DNA from: Sphingobium cloacae | GTDB lineage: Bacteria; Pseudomonadota; Alphaproteobacteria; Sphingomonadales; Sphingomonadaceae | Direction: 5' to 3' | Length of the DNA: 64,000 bases | Assembly (NCBI RefSeq): GCF_002355855.1 | Contig: NZ_AP017655.1 | Coordinates: 3,227,001 to 3,291,000 of the forward strand | In this document: positions 57,606 through 64,000 of the stretch, one piece after another | Layout: each line of letters opens with the position of its first letter | Position numbering within the stretch: position 1 is the stretch's first letter | Notes under the pieces: model-generated | What the model saw: the letters and a program-made list of their open reading frames with translations, nothing else | What the model was told of the DNA's origin: nothing | The model's database searches: none | Program-made: the position numbers and the translations under genes

Positions 57606-58691
57606 ATGAACGCCATCGTCCCGGTCCATCATTGCATCGATGCCGCCACTCCGGTCGCGCGCGTGCTGGTGGTGGATGATTCGGTGGTCGTGCGCACCGT
57701 CATCACGCGAATATTGGACAGCGATCCCGCCTTCGACGTGGTCCAGCGGTTCAACAATGCCGAGCAGGCCCTGCGTTATCTGGAGGGGCATCCGGTCGAC
57801 CTGGTGCTGCTGGACATCGAATTGCCCGGCCAGAGCGGCCTTGCCGCGCTTCCCGCCATTCTCAAGGCCTGCCCGCGCGCGCGGGTGGCGATCCTCTCGG
57901 GAAATTGCGAAGCGGGCAGCGCCATCGCCGTCCAGGCGCTGGCCCTGGGCGCGAGCGACATCCTGTCCAAGCCCTTCAGCGGCAGTTTCGGCCAGCAATT
58001 CCCGCAGGCGTTGATCGAGCGGCTCAAGCGGCTGCTCCATGGCGATCCGCCGCCCTTGCCGGAACCGCAGGCACCCGCGCCGCTGACGGTGACGGCTTGT
58101 GCGGAACTTCCTCTCGCCTGTCTCGGAATCGGCGCCTCGACAGGCGGCATCCATGCGCTGGGCCTGTTGTTCGGCGGTCTTTCCGTGCCGCTCGGCGTGC
58201 CCATCCTGCTGACCCAGCATTTGCCCGCCAGCTTCACCCTCTATTTCGCGCAGCAACTGGCGCTGATGACCAGCCTCAGGGTCAAGGTCGCGGAGCAGGG
58301 CGATCTGCTGGAGCCGGACACGATCTTTGTCGCGCCGGGCGACGCCAATCTGCGGCTGCGGCGCGATTTCCGGAAACGCCCATGCGTCCAGCTCACATCC
58401 GAAGCCACGCCGTCGGGCAATCTGCCGGGCGTCGATCCGATGTTTTCGAGCATCGCGGACATCTATGGCGCGGGCGGGGCGGGGATCGTCCTCACCGGCA
58501 TGGGGCGCGATGGCGCGGCGGGCGCGCGGGATATCGTGGCCGCGGGCGGCTGGATCGTCGCGCAGGATGAAGCGAGCAGCGTCGTATGGGGCATGCCCGG
58601 GGCGGTCGCGGCGGCGGGTTTGAGCTGCGCGGTTCTGGAGCCGAGCATGATGATGGATTTCGTCGCCCGGCAAGGGAGGATATGGTCTTGA
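57606..58691 (+). CDS. cheB: Chemotaxis methylesterase CheB
   Basis: A 361-residue protein with an N-terminal receiver (VLVVDDSVVVRTVI, phospho-Asp in LVLLDIELPGQSGL) and a C-terminal methylesterase. Catalytic parts are IGASTGGIHALG (Ser), LTQHLPASFT (His) and VLTGMGRDGAAGA (Asp). It removes methyl groups from receptors. ATG 57606 is used. The end overlaps cheR by 10 bases. Confidence 0.95.
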   Translation: MNAIVPVHHCIDAATPVARVLVVDDSVVVRTVITRILDSDPAFDVVQRFNNAEQALRYLEGHPVDLVLLDIELPGQSGLAALPAILKACPRARVAILSGNCEAGSAIAVQALALGASDILSKPFSGSFGQQFPQALIERLKRLLHGDPPPLPEPQAPAPLTVTACAELPLACLGIGASTGGIHALGLLFGGLSVPLGVPILLTQHLPASFTLYFAQQLALMTSLRVKVAEQGDLLEPDTIFVAPGDANLRLRRDFRKRPCVQLTSEATPSGNLPGVDPMFSSIADIYGAGGAGIVLTGMGRDGAAGARDIVAAGGWIVAQDEASSVVWGMPGAVAAAGLSCAVLEPSMMMDFVARQGRIWS

Positions 58692-59545
58692 ACCCCGCAT
58701 CCTCCGCGACGCACGGAGGGCTCCGGCTTCTGTCCGCCCTGCTGGAGGCCCGGACCGGGCAGGTCCTGTCGCCGGAACGGGAATGGCGGGCGGAAACGGC
58801 GCTCAAGCCGCTTCTGCGCGCGTATGGCTTCGGGGACGCGGCGATATTGGCGGCCCATCTCGCCCGCCATCGCGACCCGGATCTGGAGGCGGCGGTCGTC
58901 GATGCGCTTCTCAACAATGAAAGCAGCTTCTTCCGCGATCTCCAGATTTTCGGGATGATCCGGCGGGAAATCCTGCCGGACATCCGCGCGCGTGGAAAGG
59001 ACCGCCGCCTGCGTATCTGGAGCGCGGGCTGCTCCACCGGCCAGGAAGCCTATTCGCTCGCCATCCAGCTTTGCAACGATGCCGGACACTGGCGTGGCTG
59101 GCGTATCGAGATATTGGCGACCGATGTGTCCGCGACGGCGATCGAGCGCGCGCGGGCGGGAGTCTTCCCCCAGATGGATGTCCAGAGGGGGCTGTCCGTC
59201 AATGACCTCATCCAATGGTTCGATCCGGTAGAGGGCGGCTGGCGCGCCAACGACCGGCTGCGTGGGATGATCGATTTCCGGCAGGATAATCTGCTCGATC
59301 CCCATGTGCCTTCCGGCGCCTATGATCTGCTGCTGTGCCGCAACGTGATGCTCTATTTCACGCAGGAGCGGCGGCAGAAGATGTTCGGCGTCTTGCAGAA
59401 CCACAGTCACGATCATTCCGTCCTGCTTCTTGGGGCGGGGGAAACGGCCATCGGCCATGGCGATCCCTTCGTCGCGCATCCGGATTTCAGGGGCGCCTAT
59501 CGCCTGCCGTCCTGCGCGGAGGATGCCGCGCGACGGGCGGTCTGA
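58682..59545 (+). CDS. cheR: Chemotaxis methyltransferase CheR
   Basis: A 287-residue SAM-dependent methyltransferase. NNESSFFRD (about residue 80) and the SAM-binding IWSAGCSTGQEAYSLAIQL (about 107), ILATDVSATAIERARAG and LLLCRNVMLYF are CheR features. A GGGAGG site precedes ATG 58682. It overlaps cheB and closes the che operon. Confidence 0.95.
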   Translation: MVLNPASSATHGGLRLLSALLEARTGQVLSPEREWRAETALKPLLRAYGFGDAAILAAHLARHRDPDLEAAVVDALLNNESSFFRDLQIFGMIRREILPDIRARGKDRRLRIWSAGCSTGQEAYSLAIQLCNDAGHWRGWRIEILATDVSATAIERARAGVFPQMDVQRGLSVNDLIQWFDPVEGGWRANDRLRGMIDFRQDNLLDPHVPSGAYDLLLCRNVMLYFTQERRQKMFGVLQNHSHDHSVLLLGAGETAIGHGDPFVAHPDFRGAYRLPSCAEDAARRAV

Positions 59546-59670
59546 TTTCCTTTTCCGCCACGCTTGATTGACGGGCCGCTCTCCGCCATTGTCCTCCCGA
59601 ACGCCGCTTCATGCGAAGCGGGCCGGAAAGGGCGCGATGATCGAGAAGCTGTGGTGACTGGCCTTTCCCG

Positions 59671-60369
59671 ATGACAGACATTCCGATGATCGACACGCCC
59701 TCGCCCAATTTCGACGAGCGCAGCCTGCCCATCTCGCTGCTGGTGCTGCACTATACGGGGATGCCGGATGCGGCGAGCGCGATCAACTGGCTCGCCAATC
59801 CGGATTCGAAGGTCTCGGCCCATTATGTCGTGACCGAGGACGGGCAGATCATCCGCATGGTGGATGAGGAAAAGCGCGCCTGGCATGCGGGCCGATCCCA
59901 TTGGCGCGGGATCGACGATGTCAATTCCGCCAGCATCGGCATCGAAATCGTCAATCCCGGCCATGAATGGGGATACCGTCCTTTCCCGGAAACGCAGATG
60001 AGCGCGCTCATCCCGCTGATCCACGACATCGTGCAGCGCCGGAAGATCACCCGCGGCAACATCGTCGGCCACAGCGACATCGCCCCCGCGCGCAAGCAGG
60101 ACCCCGGCGAACTTTTCCCCTGGGGCCAGCTTGCCCGGCTGCGTCTGGCCCTGCCGCGCCCGACCAGGAACCTGATGGACCCGCATTGGTCGGATGGCGG
60201 CTTCATGCTGGCGCTGGAGCGGTTCGGATACGACATCGCCGATCCGCAAGCGGCGGTGGTCGCCTTCCAGCGGCGCTTCCGTCCCGAACTGATCGACGGG
60301 ATCATCGATGGGGAATGCCGTGCTATCCTGCTGGCGCTGCTGCTGCCCAAGCCGATGGGGGATGACTGA
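59671..60369 (+). CDS. N-acetylmuramoyl-L-alanine amidase (AmiD/amidase_2 type)
   Basis: A 232-residue cell-wall amidase. The zinc ligands are in VLHYTGMPDA (His) and VGHSDIAPARKQDPGELFPW (His and the paired Asp), with the glutamate in IGIEIVNPGHEWG. The C-terminal part (about 165-225) resembles a peptidoglycan-binding domain (GYDIADPQAAVVAFQRRFRP). No signal peptide is visible, suggesting cytoplasmic muropeptide recycling. It lies 27 bases upstream of the RNase P RNA. Confidence 0.92.
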   Translation: MTDIPMIDTPSPNFDERSLPISLLVLHYTGMPDAASAINWLANPDSKVSAHYVVTEDGQIIRMVDEEKRAWHAGRSHWRGIDDVNSASIGIEIVNPGHEWGYRPFPETQMSALIPLIHDIVQRRKITRGNIVGHSDIAPARKQDPGELFPWGQLARLRLALPRPTRNLMDPHWSDGGFMLALERFGYDIADPQAAVVAFQRRFRPELIDGIIDGECRAILLALLLPKPMGDD

Positions 60370-60395
60370 GCCGCTGGAAGTCTGTATAGGCGCCG

Positions 60396-60810
60396 ATGCC
60401 AGAGGGCCGGGCGGCCGCGGCTTCGCGCAAGCGGGGGCGAGGAAAGTCCGGGCTCCACGAAATGACGGTGCCGGCTAACGGCCGGCTGGAGTGATCCAAG
60501 GGACAGTGCAACAGAAAGCAGGTCGCGTTTTTGTCTTCGGACATTGGGGCTTCGGCCACGCGAAATTGAAAGGGTGCGGTAAGAGCGCACCGCGTCTCCG
60601 GCAACGGAAGGCGGCACGGTAAACCCCACCGGGAGCAAGACCGAATAGGGGCGGCGCGCGGCTTGGCCGCTAGGCATGTTTCGGCCGAGACCGCCCGGGT
60701 TGGTTGCTTGAGGGACGGAGCAATCCGTCCCCTAGAGGAATGGTCGCCCATCTCCGCCCATCTTCGGGTTGGCGGAGTGGACAGAACCCGGCTTACAGGC
60801 CCTCTGGCAT
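60396..60810 (+). ncRNA. rnpB: RNase P RNA, class A
   Basis: The 5' end (GCCAGAGGGCC at 60398-60408) pairs with the 3' end (GGCCCTCTGGC near 60799-60809), forming the outer helix P1. The conserved GAGGAAAGTCCGGGCTCC (from 60441), AGAGCGCACCGCG (from 60584) and ACCCGGCTTACAGGCC near the 3' end are RNase P hallmarks. It is the catalytic RNA that trims tRNA 5' ends. Confidence 0.95.
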
Positions 60811-60868
60811 TTTGATTTTGACCTCATCCGGGGTGGCGTTTGCCGCTCCGCTTTCCTAATTTGGTGAC

Positions 60869-61417
60869 ATGGCACGGAACGGGCGATCGAATGACTGGGG
60901 GTTTCCCCGCTGGCGCAGCTACGGCGCATCGCGTGAAGCGCAGGCGGTGCGGCTGTGCGACCGGCATGGCTGCGACCGGCCCGGCGACTGCCCCGCGCCA
61001 AAATCGCCCAACAGCCGGGAGCGCTGGTATTTCTGCGCGGATCATGCGGGGGAATATAATCGCAACTGGGACTATTTTCAGGGTCTCGACCAGGAAGAGC
61101 GGGAACGGCGCGAGCGGGACGAACAGCGCGAGGCGAACGGCTATCAGTCGAGCGCCTATCATGGCTGGGGCGGTCCCGGCGACGGCAGCCGCTCGCGCGA
61201 CGAACGCAATGCCCTCAAGGCGCTGGAGCTGGAGGACGACGCTGATTTCGAAGCGGTGAAGAAAAGCTGGCGCAGGCTGGCGAAGGAGAATCATCCCGAC
61301 GTGAAGCCCGGCGACACCCATGCCGCCATCCGCTTCCAGACCATCCAGGCGGCCTATGAGGTGCTGCGCACCGCCGAGGAACGCCGCACTTGGAAGCCAC
61401 GGGAGCGCGCGGATTGA
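60869..61417 (+). CDS. J-domain (DnaJ-like) protein
   Basis: A 182-residue protein. The C-terminal J-domain (about 114-176) has ALKALELEDDADFEAVKKSWRRLAKENHPDVKPG with the HPD motif, and AIRFQTIQAAYEVL. The N-terminal part has cysteine/histidine pairs (RLCDRHGCDRPGDC, FCADHAGEYNRNWDYF) that may bind a metal. It is predicted to recruit Hsp70. The stop overlaps the next start (TTGA). Confidence 0.93.
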   Translation: MARNGRSNDWGFPRWRSYGASREAQAVRLCDRHGCDRPGDCPAPKSPNSRERWYFCADHAGEYNRNWDYFQGLDQEERERRERDEQREANGYQSSAYHGWGGPGDGSRSRDERNALKALELEDDADFEAVKKSWRRLAKENHPDVKPGDTHAAIRFQTIQAAYEVLRTAEERRTWKPRERAD

Positions 61418-61734
61418 AGGGCCATGTGCGGTCGAACTGGTCGAACGCGGTTCTGATCTGCCGCAAATGTTCGAAGAAGCTGGACGGCGGCTTCGGCCCC
61501 GATGGGGATGAGCGTCTGGCGAAGGCGCTGCGCCGCCATCTGAAACTGAAGAAGGGACGCAAGGCCGCCGCCGGCATCGTGGAGGTCAATTGCCTCGGCA
61601 TCTGTCCCAAAGGGGCGGTGACGGTGGTCGATGGCGCGCACAGCCGTGATTGGCTGCTGGTGCGGCCCGGCGCGGATCCGGACGATCTGGCGCGGGAACT
61701 GCATCTGGCGGCGGAAGAGGAAGCGCCTGCCTGA
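61414..61734 (+). CDS. (2Fe-2S) ferredoxin-like protein
   Basis: A 106-residue protein with a thioredoxin-like ferredoxin pattern: VLICRKCSKKL carries two cysteines and EVNCLGICPKGAVTVV the other two, as in (2Fe-2S) ferredoxin-domain proteins. It starts at a TTG overlapping the J-domain stop (TTGA), so it is translationally coupled. A longer TTG start at 61390 would lie in the J-domain gene. The electron partner is unknown. Confidence 0.85.
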   Translation: MKGHVRSNWSNAVLICRKCSKKLDGGFGPDGDERLAKALRRHLKLKKGRKAAAGIVEVNCLGICPKGAVTVVDGAHSRDWLLVRPGADPDDLARELHLAAEEEAPA

Positions 61735-61850
61735 AAAGGCTGGCTTCATGCCCCTGTGGGGAGAGGAGCCCGGTGTCGTCGTTCGATCCGGGCTGAAAGC
61801 GGAGCCGCCGGTTATGTCTCCCTGTCCGTGCGGGAGCGCGGCGATATCAG

Positions 61851-61891
61851 AAAAAACGGTCCGCCCGCCGCCGTCCCACAACGGCGGGCGG
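61851..61891 (-). terminator. Rho-independent terminator of sodB
   Basis: On the minus strand a 10-base perfect stem (CCGCCCGCCG with CGGCGGGCGG) is followed, after four bases, by six T residues. It lies 8 bases beyond the sodB stop. Confidence 0.88.
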
Positions 61892-61898
61892 ATCGGGA

Positions 61899-62513
61899 TC
61901 AGCCCGGCTGGTCGGCGCGGCTCACGCCCTTGCCGTCCAGATTCTGGGCCGCGAAGTCCCAGTTGATCGCTTCCTTGAGCACGCGGTCGGCATAGTTGGG
62001 GCGCGCGTTGCGATAGTCGATATAATAGGCATGTTCCCACACATCGAGGATCAGCAGCGGCGCATGGCCGTCATGCGCGACCGGCGTGTCGGCGTCGTGA
62101 TAGCTGGTCACTTCCAGCTTGCCGTCCTTCAGGATCAGCGCGGCCCAGCCGCTGGCGAAATGGCCCACGGCCTCCGCCTTCAGCTTTTCGACCAGCGCGT
62201 CGACCGAACCGAACGCCTCGTTGATGAGGTCGAGCAGCTTGCCTTCCGGCGCGGTCTTCGTCGGCGAAAGCGACTGCCAGTAGAATGTGTGGTTCCAGAT
62301 CTGGCCGACCTGGTTGAACAGGCCGCCCTTGGACGACTTGATGAGTTCGACCAGCGACTTGCCCTGCAAGGCAGGATCGGCGGCGACCAGCTCGTTCGCC
62401 TTCACGACATAGGCATTGTGATGCTTGCCATGATGATAGTCGAAGGTTTCGGCCGACAGGATGTCGCCGAACGCATCCTTGGCATAGGGCAGGTCGGGCA
62501 GGATAAAGGCCAT
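61899..62513 (-). CDS. sodB: Superoxide dismutase (Fe type)
   Basis: A 204-residue enzyme that converts superoxide to oxygen and peroxide. Metal ligands lie in FDYHHGKHHNAYV (His), QIWNHTFYW (His) and ILDVWEHAYYIDYRN (Asp and His), the last being a dismutase signature. The pattern and cytoplasmic nature fit SodB, and Mn or cambialistic use cannot be excluded. A strong terminator follows. The 253 bases upstream hold its promoter and no other gene. Confidence 0.96.
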   Translation of the reverse strand: MAFILPDLPYAKDAFGDILSAETFDYHHGKHHNAYVVKANELVAADPALQGKSLVELIKSSKGGLFNQVGQIWNHTFYWQSLSPTKTAPEGKLLDLINEAFGSVDALVEKLKAEAVGHFASGWAALILKDGKLEVTSYHDADTPVAHDGHAPLLILDVWEHAYYIDYRNARPNYADRVLKEAINWDFAAQNLDGKGVSRADQPG

Positions 62514-62766
62514 GGTTTTTCTCCTCGGTTTTTTGGGTGGACGGCCACATAACGGCTGGCGCGTCCGAAGGCTCCGATCCCTCCCCTAGCAGGGAAAGAA
62601 GCATGGGAAAGACGATTTTTGCTGTCAGCGGCCACGGAAATATCCATGTGACAGGGGCGGAACGGTCGGCTAGATTGGTCGATCAGGCGGATGGCGTTGC
62701 GCTGCGGGTTTCGGCCGGGCGCGGCGGATTTACCCCGCGTAAACCATCCCATCCTATGCCGCTCCC

Positions 62767-63486
62767 ATGTCTCCGGCACAGAAGATAGCGCTCTCGGTAC
62801 TGTTCTCCGTCGCGATGACGATCCTGCCGCTCGCGATCATGTCGCGCGTTCCGGGATTGGGCATCCCGCCCGCTTATTGGGCCTTCGCCTTTTTCTGCCC
62901 TGCCATCGGCTCCTATCTCGTCTCGCGCAGGCTGGTCCTGCAAAGCGAGCGGCTGACCCGGCTGCATGACGAACTGTCTCGGGCGCATGAGATGCTGAAA
63001 CGCGCGGCGGAATCGGATTCGCTGACGGGCGTCCTCAATCGCGGCGGTTTCTTCCGCCGGATGGAAAAGCGGCAAGGCGCGGGCGGCATGGGCTGGCTGC
63101 TGATGCTGGACGTGGATCATTTCAAGTCGATCAACGATCGCTACGGGCATGAGGCCGGGGATCGCGCGCTTCAGGCGATGGCCGCGCTCCTGCGCGGGAC
63201 GCTTAGGGCAGAGGATATCGTCGGGCGGCTGGGCGGCGAGGAATTCGGCATCTATCTGCCCCAGGCGACGCAGGATCTGGCAGCGAATATCGCCGAACGC
63301 CTGCGCTACCGTGTGGAGGAAACGCCGCTCGTCGATCTTGAGGGCGGTCCCATCGCCATGACCGTCTCCATCGGCATGGTCCGCATCGGCGAGCGGGCGG
63401 CGCTTCGCGACTGCCTGCGCATGGCCGACATCGCTTTGTATGAAGCGAAGCGCAAGGGCCGCAATCAGGTCATATTGGCGGCCTGA
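62767..63486 (+). CDS. Membrane-bound GGDEF diguanylate cyclase
   Basis: A 239-residue protein with two N-terminal transmembrane helices (about 6-25 and 36-52), a short coiled region and a GGDEF domain (about 80-238). The active site is LGGEEFGIYLP, a GGEEF variant that supports c-di-GMP synthesis. The upstream DSLTGVLNRGGFFRRME and FKSINDRYGHEAGDR are intact. It probably affects the motile-to-sessile switch, which fits the che and capsule genes in the window. Confidence 0.93.
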   Translation: MSPAQKIALSVLFSVAMTILPLAIMSRVPGLGIPPAYWAFAFFCPAIGSYLVSRRLVLQSERLTRLHDELSRAHEMLKRAAESDSLTGVLNRGGFFRRMEKRQGAGGMGWLLMLDVDHFKSINDRYGHEAGDRALQAMAALLRGTLRAEDIVGRLGGEEFGIYLPQATQDLAANIAERLRYRVEETPLVDLEGGPIAMTVSIGMVRIGERAALRDCLRMADIALYEAKRKGRNQVILAA

Positions 63487-63490
63487 CGCC

Positions 63491-64000
63491 TTACCCTTGA
63501 GGCGGCGTGGTCTCGCCGATCTCGTCGCTGTCCAGCTTGTCGCCGATGTCGAGGCCATGGCGCATCAGCATCGGGATATTGGCGGCGGCAAAGACCACCG
63601 ACACGATGGTGACGCCCCACACCTTGACCGCCAGCCAAGCATCGAAGCTCATCGACCGGCGCATGACTTCGTTCGCCACGGCCATGCCGACGAAGAAGAG
63701 CGCCCAGTTGCGCGACAGCTTGAGCCAGCCTTCTTCGGTCAGCCCGTCATAGGCCGCCTGCAACAGATATTTGAGCAGCGCCTTCCCCCGCATCAGCCCC
63801 GCGAACAGCATCAGCGCGAAGAAGGCGTAGATGATGGTCGGCTTGATCTGGATGAACCGCTGGTCGTGGAAATAGATGGTGAGCCCGCCGAAAAAGAGGA
63901 TCAGCAGCGCCGACAGCCACAGCATCGGCGACACGCGGCCCAGCTTCACCTTCGACACGATGACCGCGATCACGATGGCGGCCATGAAGGCGGCGGTGCT
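63491..64000 (-). CDS. Septation protein A / YciB family inner membrane protein (5' end outside window)
   Basis: The frame is open to the window edge, giving at least 169 residues. Several hydrophobic helices and KPTIIYAFFALMLFAGL, GLTEEGWLKLSRNWALFFVGMAVANEVMRR and VKVWGVTIVSVVFAAANIPMLMR match the YciB/IspZ family of septation-related membrane proteins. The start is not visible. The stop is at 63491-63493, 2 bases after the cyclase stop in convergent orientation. Confidence 0.92.
   Translation of the reverse strand, partial: STAAFMAAIVIAVIVSKVKLGRVSPMLWLSALLILFFGGLTIYFHDQRFIQIKPTIIYAFFALMLFAGLMRGKALLKYLLQAAYDGLTEEGWLKLSRNWALFFVGMAVANEVMRRSMSFDAWLAVKVWGVTIVSVVFAAANIPMLMRHGLDIGDKLDSDEIGETTPPQG

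Overview
The window is high-GC chromosomal DNA with features typical of an alphaproteobacterium of the sphingomonad group (Sphingobium/Sphingomonas-like). The main reasons are the chvI-chvG-hprK-rapZ-EIIA-HPr block next to pckA, a short HprK, a DUF6456 protein, a PQQ-type sugar dehydrogenase, and alphaproteobacterial CheA/CheW/CheY/CheB/CheR. The genus is an inference, because no rRNA gene is present. 

Layout. (1) 1-1369: end of a 3-oxoacid CoA-transferase operon and a HIT protein. (2) 1406-24825: a large surface-polysaccharide (ABC-transporter type capsule) locus. Its left arm carries a GT4 glycosyltransferase, kpsC (frameshifted), kpsS, a mannose-1-P guanylyltransferase, a convergent mannose-6-P isomerase and an APH-fold kinase. 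The centre is AT-richer, foreign-looking DNA. It encodes a GT42/DUF115-like protein with a possible AbfB-type C-terminus, a GlfT2-like transferase, a CMP-nonulosonate synthetase (NeuA), an IMPase-family phosphatase and an unusual fusion of a GT42/DUF115-like domain to a NeuB condensing domain. A nested insertion-sequence cluster follows (15200-18096): an IS5-type remnant split by two IS630-family elements that share one TA. The right arm, all on the minus strand, is kpsE-kpsM-kpsT-glf-GlfT2-like-outer-membrane polysaccharide export lipoprotein. (3) 24934-27901: modA, modB and modC with a HAD-IIB phosphatase between modA and modB. (4) 27947-30380: a GT4 glycosyltransferase, an XRE regulator and a DUF6456 protein. 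(5) 30580-42667: housekeeping genes trpE, ppiD-like, tpiA, secG and pyrG, then an AT-rich hexapeptide acyltransferase, a sugar dehydrogenase, a thiolase, an MHS transporter and a TrmH methyltransferase. (6) 42719-49019: HPr, EIIA, RapZ, HprK, ChvG, ChvI and divergent pckA, the regulatory PTS/two-component block. (7) 49134-53756: a small protein, ferredoxin-NADP reductase, a lemA-TPM-TPM-nudix operon and mscL. (8) 53903-59545: a lipoprotein and a chemotaxis operon. (9) 59671-64000: an amidase, RNase P RNA, a J-domain protein, a ferredoxin-like protein, sodB, a diguanylate cyclase and a partial septation protein A gene.

How the genes work together. The capsule genes predict a glycan with galactofuranose (Glf plus two GlfT2-like transferases) and a nonulosonic acid (NeuB-like, phosphatase, NeuA, two GT42/DUF115-like domains). 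It would be built on a KpsC/KpsS Kdo linker and exported by KpsMT, KpsE and the OPX lipoprotein. The most unusual element is the NeuB fusion, whose condensing domain ends where the usual SAF domain would begin. With an adjacent phosphatase and mannose-6-P genes in the locus, a Kdn-like pathway starting from mannose-6-P is a testable idea, not a demonstrated one.
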